A stretch of 64,000 nucleotides of DNA from Cryptomeria japonica (GCF_030272615.1 NC_081415.1:510155873-510219872); one strand, 5' to 3'; shown: positions 1 through 12,485, counted from the stretch's first letter. Made by a program: numbers and translations. The notes: generated by a model from the letters alone, not told the origin.

Positions 1-908
1 TATAGAGAGTTGAGGATTTAATCTTTCTTATTATATGATTGCTTGTTTATACGAGTTGATGTTCTCTTCTCTTGGTGAGGTATTCCTTTTCATAATTCCA
101 TTTGGTTTTGATTTGAGGTACTTTGCTTTACTTGATCATCACTTGGCATTCATTAATGATGAGTTGGTTGTTATTGATGTTGTTCATGTGTTTGGTACTC
201 TCTTCTGGTGTGAAATCTGGAGATATTTATTTTCAGATTGGGAATCCGTCCTTCATATGTCATTTAAAGTTTGACATAGCGTTGTTTTCATGATTATCTT
301 TGTACGCCGCTTCTTTTGGTTTGTCAGTTTTTTATGATATATATCTCCTCTTTCTTTTCATTTACGACATAAAAATTTTGGGCTTCATTTCTCTCTAGCA
401 TTTCCGCATTCACCTCTTCTCCTTTGACATTTGTCTATAATGGTGGACCGCAGATCTCATGTCGTTGGTGTCAGTCATGTTTTGGAACCTTGTGTTTCTT
501 GTAAATTCTCTATGCTCTGTAGTATATATATATTTTGGTTGCAGTTGTTTTTTGGTGCAGAGGCATGTCAATTTGGATTGCAAAGTTCTTTGTTGCAGAG
601 CCTTCAAGATATCCCAGGAACTTATTTTGTAAATAGGCTTGCATGCTCCTATTCTGTAAAATGAGCTTGCATGCTCCTATGTGTAAATGAGCCTGCATGC
701 TCCTTTGCTGATCTCTATTTTGTAACTAGCTCCGGCTAGAGGATTCTTCACTACTTCTCTTCTATAATCATGTTGATGAGCAATGACCAGAGATTTTCTT
801 GATGGTTCTTTTCTCTGGGAACTCAGTTTGAACTAGTTTTTAAATATATTGTAAAAATTATTTATTATTAATAAAATATATCAAGTGGCATTGCCACCTT
901 GTTTTTAA
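1..908 (+). mobile_element. Possible 3' end of a LINE-like element
   Basis: No recognisable protein is encoded here. The right end looks like a LINE tail: an AATAAAA-type signal near 869, a short palindrome (AAGTGGCATTGCCACCTT, about 881-898) and then an A-tract ending near 917. Plant LINEs often end in a small stem-loop followed by poly(A), so I read this as the 3' UTR of an element whose coding part lies left of the window. No target duplication can be tested because the left end is outside. Confidence 0.35.
637..708. repeat. Three-copy 26-28 bp direct repeat
   Basis: The core GCTTGCATGCTCCTAT starts at 637, again at 665, and as a variant (GCCTGCATGCTCC) at 691, separated by TGTAAAATGA-like spacers. 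It lies inside the putative LINE 3' UTR. Confidence 0.8.
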
Positions 909-919
909 AAAAAAAATAT

Positions 920-2400
920 TAAATATTCACTTAGGAAAGTGGTCATTTTTATACGTCTACAACAGTTATTGCAGAAGAACGTGCATGCATGAAAAGATAC
1001 ACAGTAACACCAAGATTTATCTCATGGAAATCCAATTGGGAGAAAACCACGGTGTGAATAAAAACTCACAAAATTTGCACTCTTCTGGAGTACGCTTGGT
1101 GAGGAGCCATCCCTGTTTGGAGATTACAAAGACATTGTTAGGTGCCACCCGGTTAAGGGATTTTGTTTAAGATCTGTTAGTGCCTTTACCCCATTAGAGC
1201 TAGCCTTTTTAAAGGTCTTAGGATCATCAATTAAGATGACACCCAGTTAAGGGATTTTACAAAGGGACCTATTAAAGTCCACCCGATTAAGGGATTTTGA
1301 GTTGCAATGGTTAGAAAGCAACAAGAAGTTGATATGTTGGAATAGCTACTAATAGCTTGATCAGATCACAATAAAAATCATACTTTGTCTCCACCAGTTG
1401 TGTCTACTCTACACTACATCGGTCCTTTGTTCATATCCTCGGCTCTGCACTCTGTCGGTCTACTTCACACACACTCTGATCTGCTAAATCAGTTAGCACT
1501 TCCTAACTCTTCACTCTGCAATTTGGATCACCTCTCATAGGATTTTCTCTTTGCAAATTTTACGATCAAAAATATTTTGAATGAACTCAAAATACTTCAT
1601 ACATTCTCTGTCGTCACCTTTAGGTGTTTCCTTAATCAATGCAATCACATATTTCGGTAGATTTAGAATTCAAATCTTCTCGCTCTTTCTCTACACACCC
1701 TGCAAAAATTATGCCAACTACTCAACCAATTATGTCACCGCATCCCCCCAAAATAGTGACTTCTGGGTCACATTTAGTCTTTTAAATGTGAACATGAAAA
1801 TCCGCAAGTAATCATGGCTTAACTGCATGATAACTGAAGTTGACTTCACCAACCTTTAGTTGGGCGTTGCTACAAGCTCACCAACTCACCTTTTTCCATC
1901 ACAACTATGTAACCGATCACTGCTATGAGATTTACGGTGCCCACCTATCTTCCTTCTTCTTCACCAGTGTATCGATATACCACTCCACTCTTCATTACCG
2001 GTTCATCCTTTGATGTCGGTTTGCAATGCTTCCATCAAGCCTCTTCTCCTCTTTGCCAATGAGGTTCCGATTTGCATACAACCTCAAGCCTTCTTGCCTA
2101 AGTTACCTTCTGTGACTTCATCATCATCAGAATGACCGACCTGAAGATCTGACCTCCACATTGATCTTCTTGACTGACAGAATGGTTAGCTTAGTCTGTG
2201 TTCCCTTGAGCTGATTGAACCTTGATCATTTGTCTCTTATGTTGTTTCCACATTGTTTACAAGTCATCACCTTTACTACTGAGATACACCACTCTACCAA
2301 TACCACTCCACCAGTCAGTGTTAGACATCAATGACAAATCTCAGCAAATATACTGGTTCTTTGGATTAACCAGTTTTGTCAATGCCAACACCCGAGAGGG
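920..2400. other. Uncharacterised repeat-like DNA, no gene seen
   Basis: No supported coding region. Three copies of a motif close to CACCCGGTTAAGGGATTTT occur near 1146, 1230 and 1280. The stretch 1380-2340 is C/T-rich with many short ORFs of no recognisable family. Motifs resembling LTR starts occur near 2318 (TGTTAGACATCAATGAC) and, inverted, near 2390. It may be non-coding retrotransposon DNA, but I cannot name a family. Confidence 0.35.
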
Positions 2401-2485
2401 CCTGCCTCCGAAGGAACTAAGCTCGGTTAATCTAACTACTGATGCAATTGATTGCAACAAACAATCACCGCCATAGACACGACTT

Positions 2486-2964
2486 ATGGATGGGGAAATT
2501 CCCTCATCCTCAAATGACTCCATTATGGAAGAGAGATCCCCCCTTATGGTGGGCTTAGGAGAACCTTGTACACATACTATTATAAAAAATGTGCAGAAGG
2601 TGGGTTGTCCCACAAAGAAAGATGCAACTATGGAATCTATGGAGGACCCTCTAGATTCCCAAGGAGTGATATCCAAAAAGATGAAAAATGGTGAGACCTC
2701 GACCATAAAGGAGAGACCTCGACCATGAAGGAGAATAAGAATTTTGAACCCATTGAAGGAATACAAAATATTTGGAGTAGGAAACTCCTTAACCGAAGAA
2801 AGTTGACCCCATCCTAACCAATAATGGTGAATCATCTAGTGGAGATGAGGAAGAGTGGACAACCCAAAAGAGGAGGATGAGAAATAGGAAAGTGGATGTT
2901 GGTTTGGAAACCAAGACTGGGAGGCCAACCCAAAGGGTTGTAAGGTACAAAGAAATGGTAACAT
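2486..2964 (+). pseudogene. LINE ORF1 C-terminal remnant
   Basis: An 80-codon open frame (2486-2728) is followed, after stops and shifts, by a basic stretch (about 2830-2964) with a DEEEWTTQKRR-like segment typical of the linker before ORF2 in plant L1 elements. The zinc knuckle is not visible. It ends about 50 bases before the endonuclease start, as expected for adjacent LINE ORFs. A 164-codon frame on the opposite strand here is taken as chance. Confidence 0.45.
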
Positions 2965-3016
2965 AAATCACAAATGGAAGGCAAAGGATGTTGGATAACA
3001 CTACCAAGCTTAAAAA

Positions 3017-3705
3017 ATGAAGTTTCTGTCATGGAATATGAGAGGGTTGAACAATTCTTAGAAGTAATTTGAGCTAAGAAATTGTATTTTTGAGACTAAG
3101 CTAGATGTTCTCCTTCTTCGAGAAGTGAAAATGATGGAATCTACCTTTTCTACCATAGCTGATAAAAACTAGCTAGGTTCATCATTTTGTATGAGTGATG
3201 CCAATGGTGCTTTACGTGGTGTAGTCACCATGTGAAATCCTCATAAACTAAATGGAGATCTATTCTTCTGATCACCCAATTTTCTCATAGTTACCTTTGC
3301 CTCTAAAATTTGCAAGTGGAACCTCTGTAACATTTATGCCCCAAATACCAAGGCAGACCAAAAAATTATCTAGGATGATATCTCATCCTTTATCATAAAT
3401 GATCCAAGCTCCCTTTGGATGGTGGCCAAAGAATTTAACTCCCCCCTCTTCTCCTGTGAAAAATCAGGAGGTTCTTTGGATTTTTCTGATAGCATGATGG
3501 ATTTGTCAGACTTCATAAATAAAGCAGGACTTCGAGACATTGCACTGTCTGGACTTTTTTTACCTAGTCAAATAACAAAAAAGGTGATAATCTTATTCGA
3601 GTCAGAATTGATAGGTTTTTGGTTTCTACTAAATGAGACATTGGATTCAATGCCTCTTTAAAGGCTCTTCCTTGCATGATTTCAGATCATAACTCGATCC
3701 TACTT
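3017..3705 (+). pseudogene. LINE ORF2 endonuclease domain, degenerate
   Basis: Starts with ATG at 3017 and reads MKFLSWNMRGLNN, the hallmark N-terminus of plant L1 ORF2 apurinic-like endonuclease (exonuclease-endonuclease-phosphatase fold, which nicks target DNA). A stop follows at once. Later landmarks are a GDFN-type motif that has become AKEFN near 3424-3438, losing the catalytic aspartate, and a SDHNSI motif near 3683-3700 carrying the catalytic His/Asp pair. Several stops and frame changes separate them. Non-functional. Confidence 0.8.
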
Positions 3706-4309
3706 CATTAGGTTGATCGACCACCAACTAGTCCCATTCATTTTCATTATGGGATTATGTGGAATGCATACCCTGATTTTAGAGATTGTATCCGAGAGTG
3801 GAGGAGGAATCCGGTGCAAGGATCTGTCATGTATCGTATCTCTTAGAATTTGGAAATCATCAGGAAGAATGTTAAAAGATGGAATCAGTTGACTTTTGGT
3901 GACATCTTTGTTACAAAAGAAGAAATCACTTGGAAACTTGAGGTGCTCTAAAATGCTATGAGCAAGGGTGATCTGTCTCCTTCTCTTCATATTGAGGAAG
4001 AAATCTAGAGGAACAAATGGAAGGAAGTTCAAAAAAAGAGGAAATTTATTAGAAGAAGAGGTCAAGGGTTCAATGGCTTAAGGAGGGAGATAGGAACTCA
4101 ACTTTTTTTCACAAATCAACATGCAGACATAAGAAAAGGAACACCATTTGAAGACTTTTGGATGAGAGGAACCAAGAAATCATAGAGGATTCTACTATTG
4201 GGGAGATAGCCGTAAGTCATTTCAAGAACATATTTAGAGAAGAGCATATTGGGGGATCTCCTTCTCTAGAGGATCAACTAATAAATTACATTCCATTGAC
4301 CATAAGTCC

Positions 4310-5600
4310 CAATGATAATGATCAAATTTTGGCTCCAATCATTAAAGGAGAGGTCCGTTAAGCTGTATTCTCCATGGGTTCATTACAAGGCCCTTGGCTT
4401 GGATGGATTTCCCCCTACATTCTTCCAAGAATTTTGGGACATTATTGTATATGACATCTTCAGTGCAACTAAGTACTTCTTCCACACTGGTAAGCTCCTA
4501 AAGAAACTGAATAACACTTTCATTGTTCTCATCCTAAAAATTCAAGATCCTAAAGTCACAGGAGACTTTAGACCCATTATCCTATGTAATACTCCATACA
4601 ATATATTCTCTAAAATTATGGTTAATAGGATTAAACCTTTCCTCAATGGGATCATCAACAATAACTAGCAGGGTTTTTTCTTGGGTAGGCAAATTCTTGA
4701 TGTTGTTGTCACAACACATGAAGTTATTCACTCCATGAATACATGCAAGATGCTAGGAATGGTGCTCAAACTAGACATATCCAGAGCTTATGACAAGGTA
4801 AATTGGGGGTTTCTATACAAAGTTCTTACTTGTGTAAGCTTTCGTGATAAATTCATCAACCTTATTAGACAATGTGTAGAAATGGTGAAATTCTTTGTCT
4901 TGGTCAATGGTGTGCCTGGAGGGTTCTTTGGTGCAGAAAAGGGTATTAGACAAGGTGATCCCCTTTCTCCTTACTTATTTATAATGCTTGTGGAGGTTTT
5001 GAGTCATAAATTCTCTAAATTAGTTCACACCAATAGAATTTTTGGTATTAAGGTTTCCTCTACCCTCCCCCCTTCTGTCCTCCAATAATTTGTGGGTGAC
5101 ACTATTCTTTTTGGAAGGGCCTTGGTCATTGAAGCCAGAGAATGGAAATCCTACCTTTCAAAATATATCATAGTTTCAGGTCAGCACACCAACTACCAAA
5201 AGAGCAATATATATTTCTTTAACACCACCTTAGATCTTCATAACAAAATTTAAAAAAATGATTTGCTATAAGAGTGTGGTTCTCCTTGGTACTTACCTTG
5301 GTCTACCACTCATAATCAAAAGAGGTGACCTTGGTCTTTGGAACTCTATCCTTGAAATATTACAAAATAAATTGGTGGGGTGGAAAGGCAAGCTATTGAG
5401 GAATGTAGGAAAACTACAACTTCTTGTTGCTTCTCTCCAAGGAATTCATGTCTACTTCTTATCTCTTTTCAAAATCACAAGATACATGGTTGAGAAATTG
5501 GAGAGAGTTCAAAAAACCTTCCTATGGATGAGTCTAGAAGATAAAAGGAGAATGTCACCGATCAATTGGGATATTGTATATAAGTTGAAATACTAGGGTG
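4310..5600 (+). pseudogene. LINE ORF2 reverse transcriptase domain, degenerate
   Basis: Several broken frames carry RT motifs: LDISRAYDKVNW (about 4768-4803) with the first catalytic aspartate, GIRQGDPLSPYLF (about 4942-4980), and an active-site block reading FVGD (about 5088-5099) where relatives have F-A/V-DD, so one catalytic aspartate is lost. A stop stands just before it. The thumb region continues to about 5596 (LERVQKTFLW, INWD). Known role: target-primed copying of the LINE RNA. This copy is dead. Confidence 0.85.
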
Positions 5601-6059
5601 GCCTTGGCATTAGAAAATAACAATCCTTAATAAGGCTCTAATAACTAAATTGGGATGGAGATTCTCCTTAGGAGAATCTAATTGGTGTAGCATCATGAAG
5701 GCCAAGTATCTCAACTCTCAAAACTTTTCTTCAACCCTTTATGTGGTGGGCCTCCCTTCTAGTTTTAAGATCTAGAACAATATTTTAAATGCAAAATTGC
5801 CATCCTGGATAACCTCCAATGGAGAATTGGCTATGGGAATAATATAAGATTTTGGGAGGATTGTTGGTTGGGAGATAGCCCCTTGAATTCTAATTCTAGC
5901 CTAAGGGAACTGTAAATACTTTGTAAGAGTCACTTTGGCCCCCTCGTGAAGGACTACATCTCCCCTCATCGAAAATGGAAAAGCATTTATTTCTATTGTC
6001 AAAATTACCCCTATCTAACTCAAAAAGCTTTGGAGCTCTAGAATGAAATTGATAAAATC

Positions 6060-6570
6060 AGAATTCCACTCTTTCCTCAAGCTGACATATTCATTTGGAA
6101 AAAGGACAACAAAGGTGAGTTCTTATTAGAATCTACTTATAATGCACTACTGAGAAATGATCTACCATGTGGGCCTTGGCAGAAGATTTGCAATTCCCAT
6201 CTAATCCAAAAAATCAACTTCTTCTGGTGGATGAATTTACATGGTATGATCCTTACCCAAGACAATCTTACCAAAAGAGGATTCCAACTACCTAATCATT
6301 TCCCTCTTTGAAAAATGAGGAAGAATCCATCTTGCATCTAATGCTAAATTGTTAGTTTACTAAATAAATATGGTTAAAAGTACTAGAAAAGCTTGAAGTC
6401 TTCTGGGTTAGAAATAGAGATATCCAACATCTCATAGATGACTGGAGAAGCCCCTACCACAATTCAATGTTTGTTCAACCATGGAAGAAAATTCCCCCAA
6501 TGTTTGTTGGATTATGTGGAAAGAAAGGAATAACTGAATATTCAAAGGTCCTGAAAAAACTCTGTTGATG
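6060..6570 (+). pseudogene. LINE zf-RVT region, degenerate
   Basis: Translation near 6080-6240 gives an FIWKKDNKGEF..., then INFFWWM segment, matching the zinc-binding region found between RT and RNase H in plant L1 ORF2 proteins. The cysteine/histidine part is broken by stops after about 6310. Position between RT and RNase H supports the call. Confidence 0.55.
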
Positions 6571-6683
6571 TGGTCTTTTGCAACATGTGCAAATTACTCC
6601 TTGAAAATCTTTCAGTCACCACCTAGAAATATCCAAGTTACCCCCCGACTAAGTATGATGAGAGAGTGGCTAAAAACTAGGGA

Positions 6684-7163
6684 TTGCCCAAAGAATATGC
6701 CATCTTTGATAACTCTATAAGAATGGCTAGGAAAAATACTAAATGGATCCCCCATGATCAAAATTGGTGCAAGCTAAATTTCGATGGGGTGGCAAGGCAA
6801 GTGAAGGCGACTAGGGGCAGTCTTATTATAGGAGCCAAAGGAAAACTGATAGCGACTTTCTTAGGTAACATTAATGGCCTTACAAATAATCAGGCTGAAT
6901 GCATGACCCTCTACTAGGGGATCAAAATTGCCCTTTCTTTGAATATCAAATCTTTGGCCATCGAGGGAGATTCAAAGTTGGTCATTGATGTTGCCTGTAG
7001 ACTAACTAAAATTGGCTGGAGAATGGATGATATCATGAATGATATCAATACAATTTTTCTAAGTCAGGATGCTTTTACAATCACCCACATATATAGGGAG
7101 GGGAATAAACGTACAAACTCAATAGCAGCTCTCGATCTACATATGGTGGGTATCAGAGTTTAG
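6684..7163 (+). pseudogene. LINE RNase H domain (RVT_3 type), degenerate
   Basis: Two frames in the same phase (6684-6917 and 6939-7163) are split by one TAG at 6915-6917. Catalytic landmarks are LNFDG (aspartate), NNQAEC (glutamate) and IEGDSKLV (aspartate). The C-terminal HIYREGN block is present, but the usual final aspartate is not. This type of RNase H is carried by many plant L1 LINEs. Confidence 0.85.
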
Positions 7164-7169
7164 AGACAA

Positions 7170-8400
7170 TGGGAATCTCTTCTGGTTTGACTCGAACACT
7201 CCTTAGAGAGGAGAGAAAAACTGAATATCAAGAATGATGCAATCCAAAGTTAACTGAATTCTATATTTATTTGGTGTCCTACTTCTTTGTCTTTGCAATG
7301 ACCAAGGGAAAATTAATATGTCAACTCAGGGACTTAGTTTGATGAAGGCGACAAAAAAATTAAATCCCACGAGTAGGCAAGAGGAAGACAGATGGCTGGA
7401 GGACATGGAAATGACCCCTAATGATATAGTGATGTGCCTTATGACTATAAGCCTTGTAATAGTGATCTCTCTACAATTATAGGATGACGTCATCCAAGGG
7501 ACATCGATAAGAAGATGATTGGTCATCCAATCGATGAATATATTTGACAAGATTGGGCTCATTTACTTGCTCTTAGTTTATTGAAGGGATTAATCTTTCG
7601 ACATGTGTGGAGTACTACCGCAAGAAATGGGATAATCAATAGCTTTTATAGTAATGATGGTCTTGAAAACCACATACTTTTTACAAGCTTCATAAATTGT
7701 AATTTCCTCTTCGAAAAGAACAATGCTAACAATAAATTTTTAAACTGTGAGAAATTAACTGCTATTGAAGGTAACAAAATGGGAGGCGATGGAGTGAGGA
7801 TGGAGCTAGAAAAACATGAAGAGTTCATGAGAAAGGAAGTGGTTTGGCACATCTATAAAGAGGGGGGTGTTGCCTAGTTAATTGAATCAATTAATGGGCA
7901 TAACGAAATCCTTTCCACCCAATTTGATTGTTTCTGAACGGATCATAGGGTAAATTTTGAAGGATCAATGAGGATTTTGAAACTAAGGCTATAGGACTAT
8001 CCACAAAGGGGATAAAATGGAAAAAAAAAACAAGTCGGGTTACAAATATCGAGAAAGCCTAAACTAGTTCTTCGGAGAGGATGAGAACCCTGTTAGACTC
8101 CATGACAATTTTGACAGTGAGGAGCCACCGGAGCCTTGAGACAAGGTATGTCTCATGATCATGAAATACTTCACGCTTGAGGGGAGATTTAAGGTGTTTT
8201 ACTACTATCATTTCCCCTTGCTTAATCATTTTTGTAACAACTCTAGGATTTCCTTCCCATTTTTCCTTCTGCACTCTCTTGAAAATATTATTCTTGAGGC
8301 GGTTGATGGCGCTAAATACCTGTGCAAAAAACCCATTCCTATCCACCAAGGCCTCATTCTTTGTCTTTGCCACTTCCATTTAGCCCTCTGCCCGTCATGA
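7170..8400. other. LINE 3' flank or unrelated DNA, no clear gene
   Basis: A 98-codon + strand frame (7581-7877) with a Lys/Glu-rich C-terminus lies where other LINEs in this window carry an extra ORF, but I could not align it with them. Overlapping frames at 8059-8540 occur on both strands with no recognisable domain. An A-tract near 8021-8030 could mark a retroelement end. Confidence 0.3.
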
Positions 8401-8629
8401 CCTATTATGGTCCAAGAAGCTGCTATTTCACCTATTCCCTCTCTTAGTGTTTTAATATCCCAAGTCCTAGCTGAAAGAAAAGCATTAAGAGACCGAATCT
8501 TCGGTCTCACCAAAGCCAACCTCAAACCCCAACTCACAAAACCCCTGACTCTGATACTACTAAAAAGAAGCGAAATACCCCCTCCCTTGTTATTTTGGAG
8601 AAATCTAAGAACAAAAAGCCAAAGTTGCC

Positions 8630-9034
8630 ATGTTGGAGGTGGATTCAGAGGAGGAAATGGTAGAAGATACCAATACTCCTAGGCATTCTAATAGGCTTGC
8701 CTCTAAGCATTGCTCTAAGGGGAGAAAAAGAATCATTGAAAATTTGGGTTCTGAAGAGGAGGAAGAACATGGAATTGAAGAGATTGTTAAAGAATGTCAG
8801 AAGGTGTTGGCGAATAAGGAGGAAAAGGGCAAGGACTCTAAAACCACCAACAATTCAACTTACATCTTGGATTATGCCAATGTTGGTCCTATCAACCTCA
8901 CCCAAAGGATGATGCCTGATGAGGAAGCTGAAGTCATCAAAGCTCCTAAAGGGACTTGCCAAAAGACTCAAGTGGGGACCTATTCAAAGTGCACAGAGCT
9001 GAAAGTTGAATTGATCAAAACCATGAGAGACTGA
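8630..9034 (+). pseudogene. Acidic-basic ORF fragment of an unknown repeat
   Basis: A 134-codon frame with an acidic start, a basic RLASKHCSKGRKR-like segment and a run of glutamates. It seems to continue an upstream frame (8407-8682) by a frameshift near 8625, since both carry Lys/Ser-rich charged sequence. The look is that of a retroelement ORF1/gag-like linker. I do not recognise a domain, and the frame is followed by stops. Function unknown. Confidence 0.3.
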
Positions 9035-9039
9035 TTGAT

Positions 9040-11280
9040 ATAGAAAGAAAAATGGGCACCCTCTCCAGGTTTGGTCTCAGGGTGATGCATAGTTCAACCA
9101 CCATGCTATGCCCCCTGCAATAGGATTTGGCTAGCCAGAGGGATAAGGATGATGAAAGCTACAAGGAAATTTTTAAGTTCCTAACTGAAGACTGGGCGAA
9201 CGTTCTGCAATAGGCTAGATGCAACATCCTAAAAAATCGCTAGGGTGTTAATCCCTTATTTTGTTTTTACCGTTTTATGCCATTTATGGTTGGGTTTTTA
9301 GAACTCTTTATTATAGCTATTATAGATTCTTAGTTAGTATTTTTAAACTGTTACTACAAACTCTTATAGTTGATTTACTACTATTGATAATCTTGTGTTG
9401 TTGGTGCTTTGTGCTTATTACTAGTAGTCTACAATTAATGTGCTACTACTAGATTTTGTTTTGCAGCCTTTGGGCTTTTGTATCTTTAGGACAACACCCA
9501 TGTTTTGCCGCTTTTAACATAAAAAAACAAAGAATTTTTTTTGAGACAAACCAAGTAACAAAAATTCTCATTTCACCAAATTAGACCTCTTAGCTCCAAG
9601 ATAAATTTGTGTTTGTGAAAACAACCTCGATCTAAGAAATTGACCTATAAACAATTACAACCCTACAAAAAATCCCAAGCAACAAACAAAATAAAGATAT
9701 CATTTTTCATGTACTAAATCATCTTTAACTAAATTATCTTTAACTAAATTATATTAATTACGCCAAGAGGCGTAACCTACAATGGCATCATATAGGGGTC
9801 ATCATACTTGTCGGTGTAAGAAAAATGAAACGGTTCACATCCCTGAGAGTTAGAAATGCATACGAATGGTTTCAGTGAGTTGAGAGGCGTTTCTACAGTC
9901 GCAACAGGGGGGAGTGAAGCCATCCATGTCAACACTAAAGAAAACGGAAACATATCTCTCAGTCATGGAATATAACTACTGCAAGCATTCGAGGCACCGT
10001 TCCAAGTATCTGTTTCAAGTGCATGCCGCAATCGAGATGAGAATATGAACGGTCATTGCAACGTTTTGAAGTGGAACAAATATATGCATTTCATTTTTAA
10101 TATAAACATATGATTTTCGATTAGAATTTGTTCACTTTCACCTGCCATTTGAACAGGTAGAATCCAGACACTCAAAATTTGTTTGTTCTTCATTCAGATT
10201 TTTGTTTCTTTTTTTATTTGTTTATTTATATAGTATTGATGTGTTACCTTTGCCTCCCTTCGCCCTCAGATCAGCATTTCTTGGAGCTACAGGTGCTTAA
10301 ATCGAATATATTGGAGCATCCAGTACAATATCGTATCCTGGAACACAACTTCTACAAAACAACACCTGATACATGTGTGGTAGGATCATTCAATCAAATT
10401 TACCCATTCAATTTGAGACAAGAGAAGATCCAATACAGGTGAACAGATCTACAATCGAATTCCCATTCTAGATCTGCAATCGAATTTACCCATTCAATTT
10501 GAGACAAGAGAAGATCCAATATAGGTGAACGAATCCTATGTATTCTGAGAATAATTTGTTTTCATTGCATTCTATGTATTCAGAAAGTAATTTGTTTGCA
10601 TTCTGGATGCAGATCGAAATATAGGTTACATTGATAAGGTTGGCATCCTATTATTTTTATTGTTACCAGTTTACTTTGGAAACAGGTAGGTGGTGAATGG
10701 CTTCCTCTGAAAGTAGATAAGAATTGCAAAATCGTACTGTTAATCCCCAAAAACATTATAGCCGTTGTAGATTATCTCAATTACTTTTGCTCTCTTGGTC
10801 ATGTATAAAGCAGGATTTTCTCCATCTCCTACACAAGGAAAAATGATCCACATGTATTGGTTTTTGATAGCATAACAGAGAAATCAGACCAACACACAAA
10901 TAGAAAAAACACAACTTAGGTAGAAAATGATCCACATAGATTTCTGAGAACACAATGATTAAATTAGACATCTAAGAAGATCAAACCTATTGAGGCTAAA
11001 GAAATGGTGTTTGTAGTCATATGTAAATGTAATATGCCAACATCAGGACATGCAAACATTAATACGAAGGCACTCAAATCCACATGTTTGCAAATATCTA
11101 ATTGCTGGACATAGGATACTGGTTGTACACCCAGCATCTTAGGCATGGCTCAATTGAGGAATGAGGAATTCCTATCTAGCTTGGTAAAAAATTAAATGAC
11201 CAGTAACCTAGAATTGCAAATTATCTATAACAAATTAAATTTCCTAGCATTGAAATGTCATTATAGTAAAAAATTTATAT
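9040..11280. other. No gene recognised
   Basis: T-rich DNA at 9240-9530 ends in an A-rich tract (near 9523-9532) that could be another retroelement tail. The stretch 9760-10080 is less AT-biased than its surroundings and contains a small inverted repeat ACGCCAAGAGGCGT (about 9762-9775) and a 39-codon ORF (9856-9975). This may be a relic of single-copy sequence, but nothing identifies it. From 10,600 to 11,280 nothing stands out. Confidence 0.4.
10401..10536. repeat. 86-bp tandem duplication
   Basis: The block TACCCATTCAATTTGAGACA... starts at 10,401 and again at 10,487 with almost no change over about 50 bases (ending GATCCAATA-C/T-AGGTGAAC). Between them are two copies of an AGATCT-CAATCGAATT motif. 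Just right, a GTATTC-AGAA-TAATTTGTTT motif is also doubled (about 10,540 and 10,576). Confidence 0.85.
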
Positions 11281-11283
11281 AGT

Positions 11284-11830
11284 TTATCTGGAAGGCAATG
11301 TCACCAGTTAGGTGTTATTGCAATTTTGTAATTTTTTTTATTAAAGTAGAATGTTTATTCCTTATCTGGAAGGAAATGCCGCCAGTTAGACGTTATTGCA
11401 ATTTTGTAAAGAATTTATAAAAGTAGAATGTTTATTCCTTATCTGGAAGGCAATGCCGCCAGTTAGATGTTATTGTAAGTTTGTGAATGAATTTATAAAA
11501 GTAGAATGTTTATTCCTTATTTGAAAGGCAATGTCGTCAGATAGATGTTATTGTAATTTTGTGAATGAACTTATAAATGTAGAATGTTTATTCCTTATCT
11601 GGAAGGCAATGCTTCCAGTTAGATGTTATTGCAATTTTGTAAAGAATTTATAAAAGTAGCATGTTTATTCCTTATCTAGAAGGCAATGCCGCCAGTTAGA
11701 TGTTATTGCAATTTTGTAAAGAATTTATAAAAGTAGAATGTTTATTCCTTATTTGGAAGGCAATGCCACCACATGAAAATAATTGTGTTATGTGGAATGC
11801 AATGCCACCACATGAATTATTTTATTTTAA
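11284..11830. repeat. 77-78 bp minisatellite, about 6.5 copies, plus a shorter 37-bp repeat
   Basis: TTATCTGGAAGG-type unit starts are at 11,284, 11,362, 11,439, 11,517, 11,595, 11,672 and 11,749, a steady 77-78 bp period. Each unit holds GGCAATGCCGCCAG and ends in AAAAGTAGAATGTTTATTCC. At the right end the unit breaks down into two copies of a roughly 37-bp repeat with GGCAATGCCACCACATGA. There are no variable spacers, so it is not a CRISPR array. Confidence 0.95.
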
Positions 11831-12331
11831 TAGCATATTTTAAGCTTTAGTGGAAGTTGTCTGTCTTCCTCCTTTGGGTGTGGGAATTGTGGAAAAAGAA
11901 CTTAGGTCTCATAAATGTTCTTTTTTCGACTATATTTATATATAAGTAAGGTTTAAGTCTTAGTTTTCAGAATATGGAATTGCAGAAAGAGAATTAATAT
12001 TGTAAACAATAAAGCAACAAGATGGCTTTAAAAGTAGAAATTAAGACTGTTTAATAAATGATATGGAGAGGCTTTACAAGGAACTCAAATGAATTTATTT
12101 TTTAATCATTATGATTACTATTATGGTTATTTTTGTCATTGTTTTTATGTTTATATTGTATTAGGGTTAGGACTAGAATTATTTCTTATTAAAATGATCA
12201 AATGAATAAGATGATAATTCAATTGGGTTTTTTCAATAATTCAATTAGTGTTATAATTAGTTCTATATTTAATTTATTGCTAATGATAAATTGCAATTAT
12301 AATATTATATTGTTTTTTAAAACAGATAAAT

Positions 12332-12485
12332 AAATTTGACAAAATTTATAAAAACATATAACATAATTTTAACTTAAATAAAAAATGTAGATTGAAAAAG
12401 AAATTAACAAATTTGACAAAATTTATAAAAACATATAACATAATTTTAACTTAAATAAAAAATGTAGATTGAAAAAGAAATTAAC
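12332..12485. repeat. 77-bp tandem duplication with a diverged third copy
   Basis: AAATTTGACAAAATTTATAA starts at 12,332 and 12,409, and the two 77-bp copies are practically identical. A diverged third copy with the same order of motifs (CAACAAATTT, ACATAAAATTATTAACTTAA, TAGATAGAAAA) lies at about 12,795-12,880. The unit is AT-rich and non-coding. Confidence 0.9.

Larger units (their letters stand above)
2486..7170 (+). mobile_element. Decayed L1-type LINE with RNase H
   Basis: Domains follow plant L1 order on the + strand: an ORF1-like tail (2486-2964), endonuclease (3017-3700), reverse transcriptase (4310-5600), zinc-finger zf-RVT region (about 6060-6560) and RNase H (6690-7140). The frame is broken by many stops and shifts, so the copy cannot encode a working protein. 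The ends are not clear: the 5' side lacks a recognisable DUF4283 domain, and no convincing poly(A) or target duplication was found, although an A-tract lies near 8021-8030. Confidence 0.9.

Noticed and set aside
2317-2391. A small inverted pair of TGTTAGACATCAATGAC-like ends, possibly a tiny MITE
   Set aside because: Match between the ends is short and imperfect, and no target duplication was seen.
2341-2835. A 164-codon minus-strand frame
   Set aside because: It lies antisense to the LINE ORF1 tail, shows no domain and has an unlikely composition. Taken as chance.
7581-7877. Fourth copy of LINE ORF3 after the RNase H at 7.16 kb
   Set aside because: Position fits, but none of the shared motifs (FGD/E-V, A-V/I-K/R...G, H-K/R-Y) could be found in it.
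11284-11830. CRISPR-like regular repeats
   Set aside because: Units are continuous 77-78 bp direct repeats without unique spacers, in a eukaryotic genome.
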